Assembly: GCF_014077505.1 (NCBI RefSeq)
Contig: NZ_JACGWA010000012.1
Span: 1 to 64,000 of the forward strand
From: Colwellia sp. BRX10-3
Lineage (GTDB): Bacteria; Pseudomonadota; Gammaproteobacteria; Enterobacterales; Alteromonadaceae
Direction of reading: 5' to 3'
Length of the DNA: 64,000 nucleotides
The position numbers and the translations under genes were made by a program. Shown piece by piece: positions 1 through 9,669 of the stretch (positions are counted from its first letter, which is position 1; each line of letters begins with the position of its first letter). The notes under the pieces were generated by a model. It searched no databases. It worked only from the letters and a program-made list of their open reading frames with translations, and had not been told where the DNA came from.

Positions 1-82
1 CTTGCTCTATGACTGCTAATTTAAAGCCCAACGTATAATCACGTTGTGAACGTTTGGTGCCTTTAGTAATTGAATTTTTCAT
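1..82 (-). CDS. IS3-family transposase OrfA, N-terminal fragment (runs off the window)
   Basis: The minus strand from position 82 reads ATG followed by 27 codons to the window edge. The peptide begins MKNSITKGTKRSQRDYTLGF and continues KLAVIEQ. The 'SQRDY..xFKLAVIEQ' style is typical of the N-terminus of IS3-family OrfA, the helix-turn-helix half of the transposase. The rest of the element lies outside the window, so whether it is intact cannot be judged. Family assignment is by recall of similar OrfA proteins and is fairly secure; the subgroup is unknown. Confidence 0.7.
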   Translation of the reverse strand, partial: MKNSITKGTKRSQRDYTLGFKLAVIEQ

Positions 83-123
83 TTTAAAGTCCTAAATGTG
101 TAAACACATTTCAGGACGGGACA
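1..123 (-). mobile_element. Terminal part of an IS3-type insertion sequence
   Basis: The transposase fragment starts at 82 on the minus strand. About 40 bases upstream the minus strand begins TGTCCCGTCCTGAAATGTG, a TG-started end as expected for an IS3-family inverted repeat, so the element probably ends near 123. The end contains a small palindrome, AAATGTG-TAAA-CACATTT (94-111). The gcvP terminator begins about ten bases further on. The other end and any target duplication are outside the window. Confidence 0.55.
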
Positions 124-133
124 ATAAAAACAT

Positions 134-163
134 AAAAGGCGAATCATTTCTGATTCGCCTTTT
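134..163 (-). terminator. Rho-independent terminator after gcvP
   Basis: A perfect 13-base stem (AAAAGGCGAATCA / TGATTCGCCTTTT) encloses a four-base loop and is flanked by A and T runs on both sides, so it could work in either direction. It lies about 75 bases past the gcvP stop codon and next to the IS end. Confidence 0.85.
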
Positions 164-172
164 TAAGTTTCA

Positions 173-223
173 CAAACTTAATTAATTTTTCAAACTTAAT
201 TAAACCTTCACAAACTTAATTAA
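173..223. repeat. Three direct copies of CAAACTTAATTAA
   Basis: The 13-mer CAAACTTAATTAA occurs exactly at 173-185, 191-203 and 211-223, at 18- and 20-base steps. It sits between the gcvP stop codon and its terminator, and so would be in the 3' untranslated part of the gcv mRNA. No function is evident. Confidence 0.75.
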
Positions 224-239
224 TGGATGACAGATGACA

Positions 240-3140
240 CTAGTCTTGGTAACTAGAAACCGGAGGGCAACTACAAATCAAATTTCTATCCCCATATACA
301 TCATCAATACGGTTAACCGTTGGCCAAAATTTATTCTTTGCTGCTGCAGGCACTGGGAATACGGCTTCTTGAATCGTGTAAGCTCGATCCCAAGGTGCTG
401 TAATATCCGCTAGTGTGTGTGGTGCGTTGTGAAGTGGGTTATCTTCGCTTGTCCACTCACCTGACTCAACTTTGCGTACTTCGCTGCGAATTGACACCAT
501 GGCTTCAATGAAACGGTCAAGTTCTACTTTTGACTCAGATTCAGTTGGCTCAATCATAAACGTACCCGCTACTGGGAACGACATAGTTGGCGCATGAAAA
601 CCGTAATCTATTAAGCGTTTGGCGATATCCACTTCAGTAATACCTGATTCCGCTTTAAGTGGGCGTAAATCGATAATACATTCGTGCGCTACTCGGCCAT
701 TTTTTCCTGCATATAAAAGCGGGAAGTGTTGGCTAAGTTTTGTCGCTATATAGTTGGCGTTAGTAATGGCGTATTTAGTTGCATCAGTAACACCTTTTTT
801 ACCGAGTAAGGCACAGTAAAGGTATGAGATACATAATATACCAGCACTGCCGTATGGTGCTGCTGAAACGGCGCCATTACCTTGGGTGTTTTCGTTAACG
901 TTAATGAGTGCATGGTCAGGTAAAAATGGTGCTAAGTGCGATTTAACGCCGATAGGTCCCATACCTGGTCCGCCACCACCGTGTGGAATTGAAAACGTTT
1001 TGTGTAAGTTTAAGTGTGAAACGTCAGCACCGATAAAGCCCGGTGATGTTAAACCTACTTGTGCATTCATGTTCGCACCATCAAGATAAACCTGACCGCC
1101 GTGCTCGTGAACTATGTTACAAATTTCAGCAATCGTTGTTTCATAAACACCGTGTGTAGACGGGTATGTGATCATGATACAAGATAGGTTGTCAGCTAAC
1201 TCTTCTGCTTTCGCTTTTAAGTCGGCCATATCAACGTTACCGGCTTTGTCACAAGCAACCACTACTACCTTCATGCCAACCATTTGCGCAGACGCTGGGT
1301 TAGTACCATGGGCAGATGAAGGAATTAAACAAATATTACGATGTGCATCGCCGCGACTTTGGTGATATTTGTGAATAGCGATAAGGCCAGCGTACTCGCC
1401 TTGTGCACCTGAGTTTGGTTGCATTGATATGTTGTCGTAACCGGTAAGTTCTATTAACCAATCACCCAACTCGTCAATCATTTGCTTGTAACCTTGTGCT
1501 TGGTCAACAGGGGCAAATGGATGCATGTTGGCAAATTCAGGCCATGATACTGGGATCATTTGCGCTGTAGCATTTAATTTCATGGTACAAGAGCCCAATG
1601 AAATCATGGAATGATTCAAGGCTAAATCTTTGTTTTCTAATTTTTTGATGTAACGTAGCATCTCAGTTTCACTGTGATACGAGTTAAATACGGGGTGCGT
1701 TAGAATGGCTGACTCACGCTTTATTGTCGCAGGAATTGACGAATGACCTGAGTCGATAATTTTCTTATCAAGTACTGCTACGTCTAAACCATGCCCTTCG
1801 CCTAATAAAATATCAAACAAGGTTTGTACGTTTTCACGCGTGGTGGTTTCATCTAACGAAATGCTGATTTGACCGTCAACATCAGTGCGGAAGTTAACGC
1901 CAGCCGCTAATGCACGTGCAACAATTTCATCTTTATTACTAACGTTGAACGTTAAGGTATCAAAGTAGTTTTTATGAAGTGCTTGTAAGCCATTTGTTGC
2001 TGTACCTAAACATAAAATATCAGCAAAACGGTGAATACGTTCAGCAATAATTTTTAAGCCTTTAGGACCATGATAAACCGCGTAAAACGCCGCCATGTTA
2101 GCTAATAACACTTGTGCTGTACAAATGTTTGAGTTGGCTTTTTCGCGGCGAATATGTTGCTCGCGCGTTTGCATTGCCATACGCAGTGCTGGGTTATCAC
2201 GCGTGTCTTTCGATACGCCAATAATACGACCAGGTAATGAACGTTTGTATTTTTCAGAAGTAGTAAAAAATGCAGCGTGAGGTCCGCCGTAGCCCATGGG
2301 CACACCAAAACGCTGAGTTGAACCGATAACGGCATCAGCACCTAATTCACCTGGTGCTTTTAATAGCACTAAGCTCATAATGTCGGCAGCAACGGCAACA
2401 ATACCTTTTTTGTCATGCACTTTAGCAATTAAGTCGCTAATGTCGGTAATTTCACCACTGGCACTTGGGTATTGTAATAATGCGCCAAATACGTCGTGTT
2501 CTACCACTTCGCCAGCAGGTGCTACAACGATGTCGAAATCAAACATTTCGGCACGTTGCTTAACTAAATCGATAGTTTGTGGGTAAACGTCGCTTGAGAT
2601 AAAAAACAAGTTTGATTTCTTATTTTTTGAAACACGCTTCGCTAATGCCATAGCTTCAGCAGCGGCTGTGCCTTCATCAAGTAATGACGCCGACGCTAGG
2701 TCTAAACCTGTTAGGTCGATACACATTTGTTGGAAGTTTAATAAAGACTCTAAACGACCTTGGGCAATTTCTGGTTGGTAAGGCGTGTATGCCGTGTACC
2801 AGCCTGGATTTTCTAACACGTTACGTAAAATAACGTTCGGTGTAAGTGTGCCATAGTAACCTAAACCAATATATGTCTCGTTTACTTTGTTCAAGCTTGC
2901 CACTTTTTTTAAGTCAGCTAAGGCTTGTACTTCAGTTTTGCTTTCTTCGATAGCCGGTAAATCAGCTAAACGAATATCACTTGGTACGATTTCGTCGATA
3001 AGAGCATCGACAGATTCAGCACCAATATCTTTGAGCATGGCTTGCGTTTGCTCGGCATTTGGACCGATGTGACGTCGAATAAAATCTTGTCTTTGCTCTA
3101 GTTCAGTCAAAGATAAAGAGTCATTATATTGAGTAGTCAT
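240..3140 (-). CDS. gcvP: Glycine dehydrogenase (decarboxylating), glycine cleavage P protein
   Basis: The P protein decarboxylates glycine with pyridoxal phosphate and passes the aminomethyl group to the lipoyl arm of GcvH. At 966 residues it is the fused single-chain form usual in gammaproteobacteria. The N-terminal half starts with 'RRHIGP' and has '[20 protein letters not shown]'. The C-terminal half carries the cofactor lysine in 'NLHKTF' at about residue 714, followed by the glycine-rich '[14 protein letters not shown]' segment. It is the last gene of gcvT-gcvH-gcvP on the minus strand and is followed by a terminator. The spacer from gcvH holds a hairpin (3180-3212). Nothing in the protein looks damaged. 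Confidence 0.98.
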   Translation of the reverse strand: MTTQYNDSLSLTELEQRQDFIRRHIGPNAEQTQAMLKDIGAESVDALIDEIVPSDIRLADLPAIEESKTEVQALADLKKVASLNKVNETYIGLGYYGTLTPNVILRNVLENPGWYTAYTPYQPEIAQGRLESLLNFQQMCIDLTGLDLASASLLDEGTAAAEAMALAKRVSKNKKSNLFFISSDVYPQTIDLVKQRAEMFDFDIVVAPAGEVVEHDVFGALLQYPSASGEITDISDLIAKVHDKKGIVAVAADIMSLVLLKAPGELGADAVIGSTQRFGVPMGYGGPHAAFFTTSEKYKRSLPGRIIGVSKDTRDNPALRMAMQTREQHIRREKANSNICTAQVLLANMAAFYAVYHGPKGLKIIAERIHRFADILCLGTATNGLQALHKNYFDTLTFNVSNKDEIVARALAAGVNFRTDVDGQISISLDETTTRENVQTLFDILLGEGHGLDVAVLDKKIIDSGHSSIPATIKRESAILTHPVFNSYHSETEMLRYIKKLENKDLALNHSMISLGSCTMKLNATAQMIPVSWPEFANMHPFAPVDQAQGYKQMIDELGDWLIELTGYDNISMQPNSGAQGEYAGLIAIHKYHQSRGDAHRNICLIPSSAHGTNPASAQMVGMKVVVVACDKAGNVDMADLKAKAEELADNLSCIMITYPSTHGVYETTIAEICNIVHEHGGQVYLDGANMNAQVGLTSPGFIGADVSHLNLHKTFSIPHGGGGPGMGPIGVKSHLAPFLPDHALINVNENTQGNGAVSAAPYGSAGILCISYLYCALLGKKGVTDATKYAITNANYIATKLSQHFPLLYAGKNGRVAHECIIDLRPLKAESGITEVDIAKRLIDYGFHAPTMSFPVAGTFMIEPTESESKVELDRFIEAMVSIRSEVRKVESGEWTSEDNPLHNAPHTLADITAPWDRAYTIQEAVFPVPAAAKNKFWPTVNRIDDVYGDRNLICSCPPVSSYQD

Positions 3141-3179
3141 AAAACAGCTTCACTTAGTATTTAAACATAATATAAAAGA

Positions 3180-3212
3180 AAGCCTCGGTATTCAGCAGAA
3201 TCTTCGAGGCTT
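3180..3212 (-). other. Hairpin in the gcvH-gcvP spacer
   Basis: AAGCCTCG (3180-3187) pairs with CGAGGCTT (3205-3212), with a second inner pairing ATTC/GAAT. On the minus strand it lies between gcvH and gcvP and is not followed by a strong T run. It may be a partial terminator or a processing/stability element that sets relative gcvP level; this is inference. Confidence 0.5.
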
Positions 3213-3343
3213 AAAAAGCTTTTCGTAAACAGTTTGTTATTTAGACAAGGCGCTAAAGTTATGAGTCTTATGAGCTTAGTGTACTAAGTGATTTAGACGA
3301 ATAACAAAAGCAACGCAGTATAAAGACAAAATGTGCCCGAAAA

Positions 3344-3733
3344 TTAGTCTTCGTCGATCGAATTTGCATAACCTTCGGCATCTAGTAAGTTTTCTAACTC
3401 ACCTTCGTCTTCAATTTTTAATTTGAATAACCAACCGTCACCAAACGCGTCTGAGTTGACTAGTTCTGGTGAATCTTCAAGATCTTCATTCACTTCAATT
3501 ACTTCACCGGTTAACGGTGCGTAAATGTCTGAGGCGGCTTTTACAGATTCTGCTACTGCAACGTCGTCACCAGTACTTACTGTGTCGCCAACCTCAGGCA
3601 ATTCAACAAATACCATATCGCCTAAAAGGTCTTGTGCGTGTTCAGTAATACCGACAGTAACGACACCGTTACCTTCGTTACGTACCCACTCATGTGATGT
3701 TGCATATTTTAGTTCTGAAGGAATGTTGCTCAT
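3344..3733 (-). CDS. gcvH: Glycine cleavage system H protein
   Basis: GcvH is the lipoyl carrier that shuttles the aminomethyl intermediate from GcvP to GcvT. The 129-residue length is normal. The lipoylated lysine is Lys65 in 'AESVKAASD', the family hallmark. The start has a typical '[10 protein letters not shown]' segment, and the C-terminus is acidic, as is usual. It lies between gcvT and gcvP with spacers of about 150 and 200 bases. Each spacer contains an inverted repeat, unlike a tightly packed operon. Confidence 0.98.
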   Translation of the reverse strand: MSNIPSELKYATSHEWVRNEGNGVVTVGITEHAQDLLGDMVFVELPEVGDTVSTGDDVAVAESVKAASDIYAPLTGEVIEVNEDLEDSPELVNSDAFGDGWLFKLKIEDEGELENLLDAEGYANSIDED

Positions 3734-3775
3734 TGTTTTTTTCCTAGTCTGTATTTTTAAATTCGGTTTAAATTA

Positions 3776-3817
3776 CTATAGTATGAAGCTTGCTTGAGTA
3801 AAGCATCCATACTATAG
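3776..3817 (-). other. Hairpin in the gcvT-gcvH spacer
   Basis: CTATAGTATG (3776-3785) and CATACTATAG (3808-3817) form a perfect ten-base stem around a 22-base loop. It lies between gcvT and gcvH on the minus strand and has no following U run, so it is more likely a processing or stabilising structure than a terminator. Confidence 0.5.
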
Positions 3818-3885
3818 CTTAAATTCTCAGCATTTTTAATAGGGTTTTACCGCTAACTAATGAAAGTTAGCGTCGAGTAATTTGT

Positions 3886-4974
3886 TTAAAAAACTTTTTT
3901 GCCGTTACGTACGAAGCTTGGCTTAATTACTTTCACGTTAACGAGCTTTTTACGCATTTCAACTTCTACTGTGCTGCCTAGTACTACACTGCGTGGTACA
4001 CGTGCCATAGCGATACTGTGACCTAAAGTTGGAGAGAAAGTACCTGAGGTAATAATACCTTCGCCTGCTTCAGTAAGTACTTTTAAACCAGTGCGCAATA
4101 CGCCTTTTTCTTCCAGTACTAAACCCACCAATTTAGGTTGGTCGCCAGCTGCACGTTGTGCTGCTAATGCTTCACGACCGTTAAAGTTACGATCTTCTGG
4201 TTCCCAGCTAATGGTCCAAGCCATGTTAGCCGCTAATGGCGAAACACTTTCGTCCATGTCTAAACCATAAAGGTTCATGCCAGCTTCTAAACGTAAAGTA
4301 TCACGAGCACCTAAACCACAAGGTTTAACACCAGCATCTAGCAATTGTTGCCAAAGGTCAGCCGCTTGGTCAGCCGGTAAAGCGATTTCGTAACCGTTTT
4401 CACCTGTGTAACCAGTTGTGGCAATAAATAAGTCGCCCGCTTGTGCTGAGAAAAATGGCTTCATGCCATCAACAGCGGCGGTTTGCTCGGCATTAAGTAA
4501 CGTGGCTACTTTAGCTTTAGCTTGTGGGCCTTGCACGGCGATCATGGCAAATTCTGGACGTTCGGTAATGGTTACGTCAAAGGTTGCTGCTTGTTCGTTT
4601 ATCCACGCTAAGTCTTTTACGCGAGTCGCTGAGTTAACCACTAAGCGGTAATCTGTGTTAGTGAAGAAGTATACGATTAAGTCATCGATAACACCGCCTT
4701 CAAGGTTACACATGCCGGTATAAAGTGCTTTACCTGCAATGTCTAACTTGGCTACGTCGTTAATCACTAAACGGCGTAAAAATGCTTGTGCATCAGCGCC
4801 TTGAACATCAACAATTGTCATGTGTGAAACATCGAACATACCAGCGTCTGTGCGCACCGCATGATGTTCTTCAATTTGAGAACCATAGTTGATCGGCATT
4901 TCCCAGCCGTAAAAATCAACCATTTTGGCGCCAGCTTCTATGTGCTTAGCATGTAATACTGTTTTATTTGTCAT
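3886..4974 (-). CDS. gcvT: Aminomethyltransferase, glycine cleavage T protein
   Basis: GcvT moves the methylene group from GcvH-bound aminomethyl to tetrahydrofolate and releases ammonia. The protein has the family segments '[14 protein letters not shown]', 'DVSHM', '[10 protein letters not shown]', '[14 protein letters not shown]' and the C-terminal barrel ending 'KPSFVRNGK'. An in-frame GTG at 4986 would add four residues. The ATG at 4974 is preferred because the product then starts [11 protein letters not shown], close to other GcvT proteins; neither start has a strong ribosome binding site. It is the first gene of the gcv operon, with a promoter at 5082-5110. Confidence 0.96.
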   Translation of the reverse strand: MTNKTVLHAKHIEAGAKMVDFYGWEMPINYGSQIEEHHAVRTDAGMFDVSHMTIVDVQGADAQAFLRRLVINDVAKLDIAGKALYTGMCNLEGGVIDDLIVYFFTNTDYRLVVNSATRVKDLAWINEQAATFDVTITERPEFAMIAVQGPQAKAKVATLLNAEQTAAVDGMKPFFSAQAGDLFIATTGYTGENGYEIALPADQAADLWQQLLDAGVKPCGLGARDTLRLEAGMNLYGLDMDESVSPLAANMAWTISWEPEDRNFNGREALAAQRAAGDQPKLVGLVLEEKGVLRTGLKVLTEAGEGIITSGTFSPTLGHSIAMARVPRSVVLGSTVEVEMRKKLVNVKVIKPSFVRNGKKVF

Positions 4975-5081
4975 CGTACGTTTCACTCACGTTAGTTGTT
5001 TTACCTAAGTTTTCAGCGCTTAAAAAAAGCGTAATAACTAAACCTAGGATAAAGACGGAAGATTTACAAAAAGTGGCAAAG

Positions 5082-5110
5082 ATTATAGCCCTGAGTGGCT
5101 GTTGATTCAA
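5082..5110 (-). promoter_or_regulatory. Sigma70-type promoter for gcvTHP
   Basis: The minus strand reads TTGAAT (5110-5105), a 17-base spacer, then TATAAT (5087-5082). This is a near-consensus promoter about 110 bases upstream of gcvT. No glycine riboswitch consensus was seen between it and gcvT. Confidence 0.65.
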
Positions 5111-5161
5111 CAGATAAGAAAGCAATTTTAAAATTTTAAGCAGACTAATTAAGCTATTCAA

Positions 5162-5200
5162 AATTATATTTTCAAAACATCACATTTTGAAAATATAATT
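5162..5200. repeat. AT-rich perfect inverted repeat upstream of the gcv promoter
   Basis: AATTATATTTTCAAAA (5162-5177) and TTTTGAAAATATAATT (5185-5200) are perfect complements separated by seven bases. The repeat lies about 50 bases upstream of the gcvT -35 element, between ubiI and gcvT. It could be an operator or a weak AT-rich transcript end for ubiI. Confidence 0.55.
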
Positions 5201-5268
5201 CCTTGAGCGCATAAAAAATAAGCCCGTAGCAAACTAAAATTTTATATCAATTAAAAGAATAAAAACAA

Positions 5269-5316
5269 CTATTTTCTCAACTGGCCAATTTGTTATTGGC
5301 TGATTGAGAGAAATAG
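5269..5316 (-). terminator. Imperfect hairpin after ubiI, possible weak terminator
   Basis: The segment CTATTTTCTCAACTGGCCAAT pairs, with a few mismatches, with ATTGGCTGATTGAGAGAAATAG across a short loop. It is about 56 bases beyond the ubiI stop codon. A long U run is lacking, so termination is uncertain. Apart from this hairpin, the AT-rich inverted repeat and the promoter, nothing else was recognised in 4987-5371. Confidence 0.4.
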
Positions 5317-5371
5317 CGTTTTTCTTGACTTAATGGTCAATAAAAATGAGGTAATTAGCGTGAAACTACCA

Positions 5372-6679
5372 CTAATTTTTGTGTTTCGACATTTTATGCT
5401 GCACTTGTTGAAAACGTGCTTTAGACAATTCTGGTAAATTGGCTTTGAACCCTAATGCTTGATTAATCATTAACGCTTTTGCAGGTTTAATATGGTTAAG
5501 CAACGACATGCCCAAGCCGCGAAACAATTTAAACACGCTTTGCTGAGGCGTAAAGGCTTGTTTAATAGCCTCCATAGCGGCGATCATTTCTGCTGCTTCA
5601 CTTTTGCGCCAGCGGGCAAATTGTTGTAACGATTTATCACTATACCAAGCGTTGTCATCAACCATGCCATTCGCTTGTGCTTTATTAAGTTGCTCGGCGA
5701 TAGCTTGTGATAACGCGGCGGCATCGAGCAAGCCTAAGTTAACGCCCTGCCCAGCTAACGGGTGAATAGTATGAGCTGCATCGCCTACCAATACCATACG
5801 GCCTTTAACAAACTCTTGGGCAAAGCGCATGGTTAACGGATGTGTAAATCGCTCACTGACTAATGTTACTTGCCCGAGCTTACCATCGCTAGCCGCAGTA
5901 ATTTCTTTACCAAAATCATCGGCAGAAATGCCGCTTAAGCGAGTAGCCTCTTCAGGGCTTGTTGACCAAACAATAGAACATAAATCATGTTGATATAAAG
6001 GTAATAGCGCTAGTGGCCCAGTGTCTAAAAATACTTGCCATGCTGTATTTTGATGGCCTTGCTGACATTTAACCGTAGCAACAATGCTATGGTGATCATA
6101 ATCTCGAAACGTTAACGGCACGTTCATTTGCTTACGCACCCAAGAATTTGCACCGTCTGCGCCAACTACTAATTTTGCCACTATCGGCATAGGTTGGGTG
6201 TTGCTGTTGGGCTCAAAGGTGGCAAATACTTCGTTATCGCTAGGGTTTAATTGCTGAAGTTTATTCTCGGTGAAAAACTCGATACCACTGTCTTGTGCCG
6301 CTTTTTGCCAAAGAGCATTGCGAATAACTTTATTTTCAATAATAAAACCTAATTGCTCTGGGGCATTTCCTACTGCTGAATGGCTAACATCTTTTAGTGC
6401 AAAATCAAGCTGTCCGTAACCGGCTTTATCCCAAATATGCATATCGTGATAAGGCTGTGCGCGTTGGGCAATAATGTCTTGCCAAACATTAAGGTTGTTG
6501 AACATTTGCTGACTGGCGGCATTAATAGCGCTCACCCGAACTTCAGGTTCATCGCTCAGTGTGTCAACCGCTGTGTTATCAACAATAGCAACGCTAAGCT
6601 CGCTTTGTTGGCGAATAGCAAGCGCCAGCGTTAAGCCAACCATACCGCCACCCACAATTAACAGATCAAATTTTTGCAT
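5372..6679 (-). CDS. ubiI: FAD-dependent 2-octaprenylphenol hydroxylase (VisC/UbiI)
   Basis: This flavin monooxygenase adds a ring hydroxyl in ubiquinone synthesis. The N-terminal dinucleotide-binding motif is 'LLIVGGGMVGLTLA', the middle motif is 'VGADGANSWVRKQM', and the second FAD motif is 'GDAAHTIHPLAGQGVNLGLLD'. Length (435 residues) is slightly above the roughly 400 usual. It follows ubiH by 39 bases on the minus strand, matching the E. coli order pepP-ubiH-ubiI, which is the main reason for calling it UbiI rather than UbiF or UbiH. Confidence 0.9.
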   Translation of the reverse strand: MQKFDLLIVGGGMVGLTLALAIRQQSELSVAIVDNTAVDTLSDEPEVRVSAINAASQQMFNNLNVWQDIIAQRAQPYHDMHIWDKAGYGQLDFALKDVSHSAVGNAPEQLGFIIENKVIRNALWQKAAQDSGIEFFTENKLQQLNPSDNEVFATFEPNSNTQPMPIVAKLVVGADGANSWVRKQMNVPLTFRDYDHHSIVATVKCQQGHQNTAWQVFLDTGPLALLPLYQHDLCSIVWSTSPEEATRLSGISADDFGKEITAASDGKLGQVTLVSERFTHPLTMRFAQEFVKGRMVLVGDAAHTIHPLAGQGVNLGLLDAAALSQAIAEQLNKAQANGMVDDNAWYSDKSLQQFARWRKSEAAEMIAAMEAIKQAFTPQQSVFKLFRGLGMSLLNHIKPAKALMINQALGFKANLPELSKARFQQVQHKMSKHKN

Positions 6680-6718
6680 TATTTGTCACATTCATTTTTT
6701 TCATATTTATTTTTATTT

Positions 6719-8056
6719 CTAATAGCCCATCGTTTTCTTAACTAGCGCATTTTTCAAGGCTGGAAAATAGTTTACTACTTTTAAGCCAATATTACGCCCT
6801 GCCACCAATGGCGGTAACGTATTCGAAAATAAAGTAACTAAAGAGTCAGTTAAGCTAATCACTTGTTTTTGGTCTTGCTTACGCGACTCGCCATATTGCA
6901 TTAAACTGGCAAAAGCGCCGATATCTTGTTGCTGCGCTAAAGCGTTTTTGATCACCTCAGTCATGTCACTCACATCACGCAGTCCTAAATTAAAACCTTG
7001 CCCGGCAATAGGATGAATGGTGTGTGAAGCGTTACCAATTAAGGCCATACGATGATAAACCTGTTCGGTGGCTTGTACTAACTTTAACGGATAAATTACC
7101 CGTTTACCGACTTGGGTAATATTGCCAAGCCAATGACCAAATGATTGTTCTAACTGTTGAGCAAATTCGTTATCTGATAAATTTACCATCTGCTCAGCCA
7201 GTTCTGGTGTTAGGGTCCACACTAATGAGCAACGCCCCGCACTATTATGTATCGCACTGCTAATTATAGAGCTATTTGGTTTAACACTGCTTAGCTTAGC
7301 ACTTGAATTTGGCGCAGCCGACAAAGGCAGCATGGCAATTGGACCGGTTTCGGTAAAGCGTTCGTAGGCAATGTTATTATGATGAATAGATGTTGCAACA
7401 TTGGCTATTAAGGCTGATTGCTGATAATCACGAGTGGTGGTGGCAATGTTAGCAAACTGTCGACATGGCGACTTTGCGCCATCGCAGGCAAGTAATAAAG
7501 CTGCAGATAATTTCAAACCTGAGCTTAACTCAACATTAACCTGTTCAGCTTGCCATTTTACATCGCGAATACTGTCAGGCGTAAACCAAGTCACATTATT
7601 TTTAGTCGCTAAAGCTTTGAGAAAAGCGCCGCCAATATTAGACATTTCAGCTACATAACCCAGTGCAACAACACGATGATGCTGGGCATAAAGCCGAGCT
7701 TTGCCATAAAAGCCACGATCTGAAATATGAATGTTATTAATTGGCTCAGCATGATGTTGTAAATATTGCCATGCCCCAACCCTAGCTAGATAGGCAGCAC
7801 TGCCGTGTGACAAGGCTAATACACGATCATCAAAACTAGGTGATGGCTCAGTTAATACGGGGTTAGCTTCAACAATAGCTATTTTTAATGGTGTTTGCTG
7901 GTGATCGACTAACGCGGATAAGCTCAATGCCATTAAGCTACCAGATAAACCGCCACCCGAAATTATCACATCAAAGTGCTGGGCGGTATTAGCCGTATTA
8001 TTGGCGTTTTGGCTAGTTGAGCTTTGACTATTTGAACTCTGTGCGCTCTTATCCAT
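6719..8056 (-). CDS. ubiH: 2-octaprenyl-6-methoxyphenol hydroxylase
   Basis: UbiH is a second ubiquinone-ring flavin hydroxylase. It has 'VIISGGGLSGSLMALSL' near the N-terminus and 'GNASHTIHPIAGQGFNLGLRD' in the second FAD-binding region; the GNASHTIHP form is characteristic of UbiH. The first 25 residues are a Ser/Asn/Gln-rich extension not found in most UbiH proteins. A further Ser/Asn-rich insert, 'SAAPNSSAKLSSVKPNSS', lies near residue 250. Both look like low-complexity expansion rather than errors. The gene sits between pepP (212-base gap) and ubiI. Confidence 0.92.
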   Translation of the reverse strand: MDKSAQSSNSQSSTSQNANNTANTAQHFDVIISGGGLSGSLMALSLSALVDHQQTPLKIAIVEANPVLTEPSPSFDDRVLALSHGSAAYLARVGAWQYLQHHAEPINNIHISDRGFYGKARLYAQHHRVVALGYVAEMSNIGGAFLKALATKNNVTWFTPDSIRDVKWQAEQVNVELSSGLKLSAALLLACDGAKSPCRQFANIATTTRDYQQSALIANVATSIHHNNIAYERFTETGPIAMLPLSAAPNSSAKLSSVKPNSSIISSAIHNSAGRCSLVWTLTPELAEQMVNLSDNEFAQQLEQSFGHWLGNITQVGKRVIYPLKLVQATEQVYHRMALIGNASHTIHPIAGQGFNLGLRDVSDMTEVIKNALAQQQDIGAFASLMQYGESRKQDQKQVISLTDSLVTLFSNTLPPLVAGRNIGLKVVNYFPALKNALVKKTMGY

Positions 8057-8268
8057 CGTTAACCTATTAATGTGGTTTTAATTAGCGTATTACTTACCGA
8101 ATCACCATTCGAAAAATAACGCTAACCTTATCGTGATTTACTTCGCTTCTTTTGTGTTTTGATAACGCTGTTTTTTATTTAAATACGTTTACTTTATTTT
8201 TACTCTGTATTTTCACTCTTTTTAGAACTGGGCGTTTACTGAGTAGTTAATTACATTTTAACTACAAA

Positions 8269-9609
8269 TCAATGTGCCATAACCGCTTCAATATCAGCAA
8301 TTGTTTTTGGCGCATTAACAGTTAGGTTTTCAAAACCTGTTGCGGTGACTAATATATTGTCTTCAATGCGTACGCCAATACCACGCCATTTTTCATCAAC
8401 ACTTTTATCACTGTTCGGAATGTAAATACCCGGTTCGATAGTCATTACCATTCCGGCAACAAAGGCCCGTAATTGCTCACGTTTTGAGCTGGCATGGTAA
8501 TCACCAACATCATGAACATCAAGACCTAACCAATGTCCAAGACCATGAATAAAATATTTTTTGCAGGCTCGCTGGGCTAATAATACGGTTAAGTTCCCCT
8601 TTAGAATGCCTAAATCATATAAACCTTCGGTAAGAAAATTACAAACAATACGGTTGAGCTCAGCAAGGGTTTGTCCAGGTTTTATCGCGGCAATGGCTAG
8701 GTTTTGGCTATCTAGCACTAACTGATAAATAGTACTTTGTTCAGGACTAAACTTACCATTAACCGGAAATGTACGAGTGATATCGGCAGCATAGCCAGCT
8801 AACTCGCCACCCGCATCAATCAGTAATAAATCACCGTTATTTAGCACTTCATCATTGTCGGTATAATGTAAAATATTGGCATTATCGCCACCTGCAACAA
8901 TTGAACTATAAGCTGGATAACGCGCACCATTAGTGGCAAATTCGTGCAGCAATTCTGCTTCTATTTGATACTCAAACTTACCCGTTTTAGTTTGTTGCAT
9001 GGCTCTTTGATGCGCAGCGCCACTGATAATATTTACTTGCCGCATTATATCAAGTTCGGCATTTGATTTATGTAAACGCATTTCATTTAATATACCACTG
9101 CAATCGATCAAGGTAGTTGGCGCTTTAACACCGGTACGAGCAGCCTTTCTGATTTCAGCTAACCAATTGAGTACCTGTTGCTGAAATTCATTCTGCTCAT
9201 GTTGACAAATTAACACCGCCGTTTTGCCAGTAATTAAGGGTAATAGTTGCTCATTAACTTCAGCTAAGCTAAAGCAGTTATCAAATTTATATACTTCTAT
9301 AGCTTGTTTTTGACCTACGCGTCGTCCATGCCAAACTTCTTGTAGACTGTCTTTTTCGCGGGAAAATAAAACACTGCGCACTGATGCTGATTTATCACCT
9401 TTTATTAATGCCAAAATAGCATCGGGTTCGTTAAAGCCGGTAAGATAATAGAAATGCTTACTTTGGCAAAACGGATATTCGGTGTCATTACTGCGTGTAA
9501 CTTCCTTACCTGCAGAAATTAACGCTATGCTATTTTCTGGCATTTGCGCAATAAAATCATTTCTACGCTGATAAAATTCAGCAACAGGTAATAAGGTATG
9601 TTTGATCAT
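8269..9609 (-). CDS. pepP: Xaa-Pro aminopeptidase (aminopeptidase P II)
   Basis: PepP removes an N-terminal residue that precedes proline. The two-metal ligands of the pita-bread fold are visible: the aspartates in 'LLIDAGGE' and 'AADITRTFP', the histidine in 'HGLGHWLGLDVHD', and the glutamates in 'MTIEPGIYI' and 'GIGVRIEDN'. The N-terminal creatinase-like domain includes 'FYYLTGFNEPDA'. The 446-residue length matches the E. coli protein. It follows ygfB by about 60 bases, in the conserved ygfB-pepP-ubiH-ubiI order. Confidence 0.96.
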   Translation of the reverse strand: MIKHTLLPVAEFYQRRNDFIAQMPENSIALISAGKEVTRSNDTEYPFCQSKHFYYLTGFNEPDAILALIKGDKSASVRSVLFSREKDSLQEVWHGRRVGQKQAIEVYKFDNCFSLAEVNEQLLPLITGKTAVLICQHEQNEFQQQVLNWLAEIRKAARTGVKAPTTLIDCSGILNEMRLHKSNAELDIMRQVNIISGAAHQRAMQQTKTGKFEYQIEAELLHEFATNGARYPAYSSIVAGGDNANILHYTDNDEVLNNGDLLLIDAGGELAGYAADITRTFPVNGKFSPEQSTIYQLVLDSQNLAIAAIKPGQTLAELNRIVCNFLTEGLYDLGILKGNLTVLLAQRACKKYFIHGLGHWLGLDVHDVGDYHASSKREQLRAFVAGMVMTIEPGIYIPNSDKSVDEKWRGIGVRIEDNILVTATGFENLTVNAPKTIADIEAVMAH

Positions 9610-9669
9610 GGTTATCAGTTTACTTTTTATTGTGAATTATTATCGCTAACGTGCTTTAGTCAGAAAACG

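Noticed and set aside
4975-5371. Glycine riboswitch upstream of gcvT
   Set aside because: Neither strand showed the conserved GGAGAG or paired glycine aptamer cores in this spacer by eye.
7981-8056. Ser/Asn/Gln-rich start of UbiH as a signal peptide or wrong start
   Set aside because: It is hydrophilic, so not a signal peptide, and no in-frame alternative start with a better ribosome binding site was seen; kept as a low-complexity extension.
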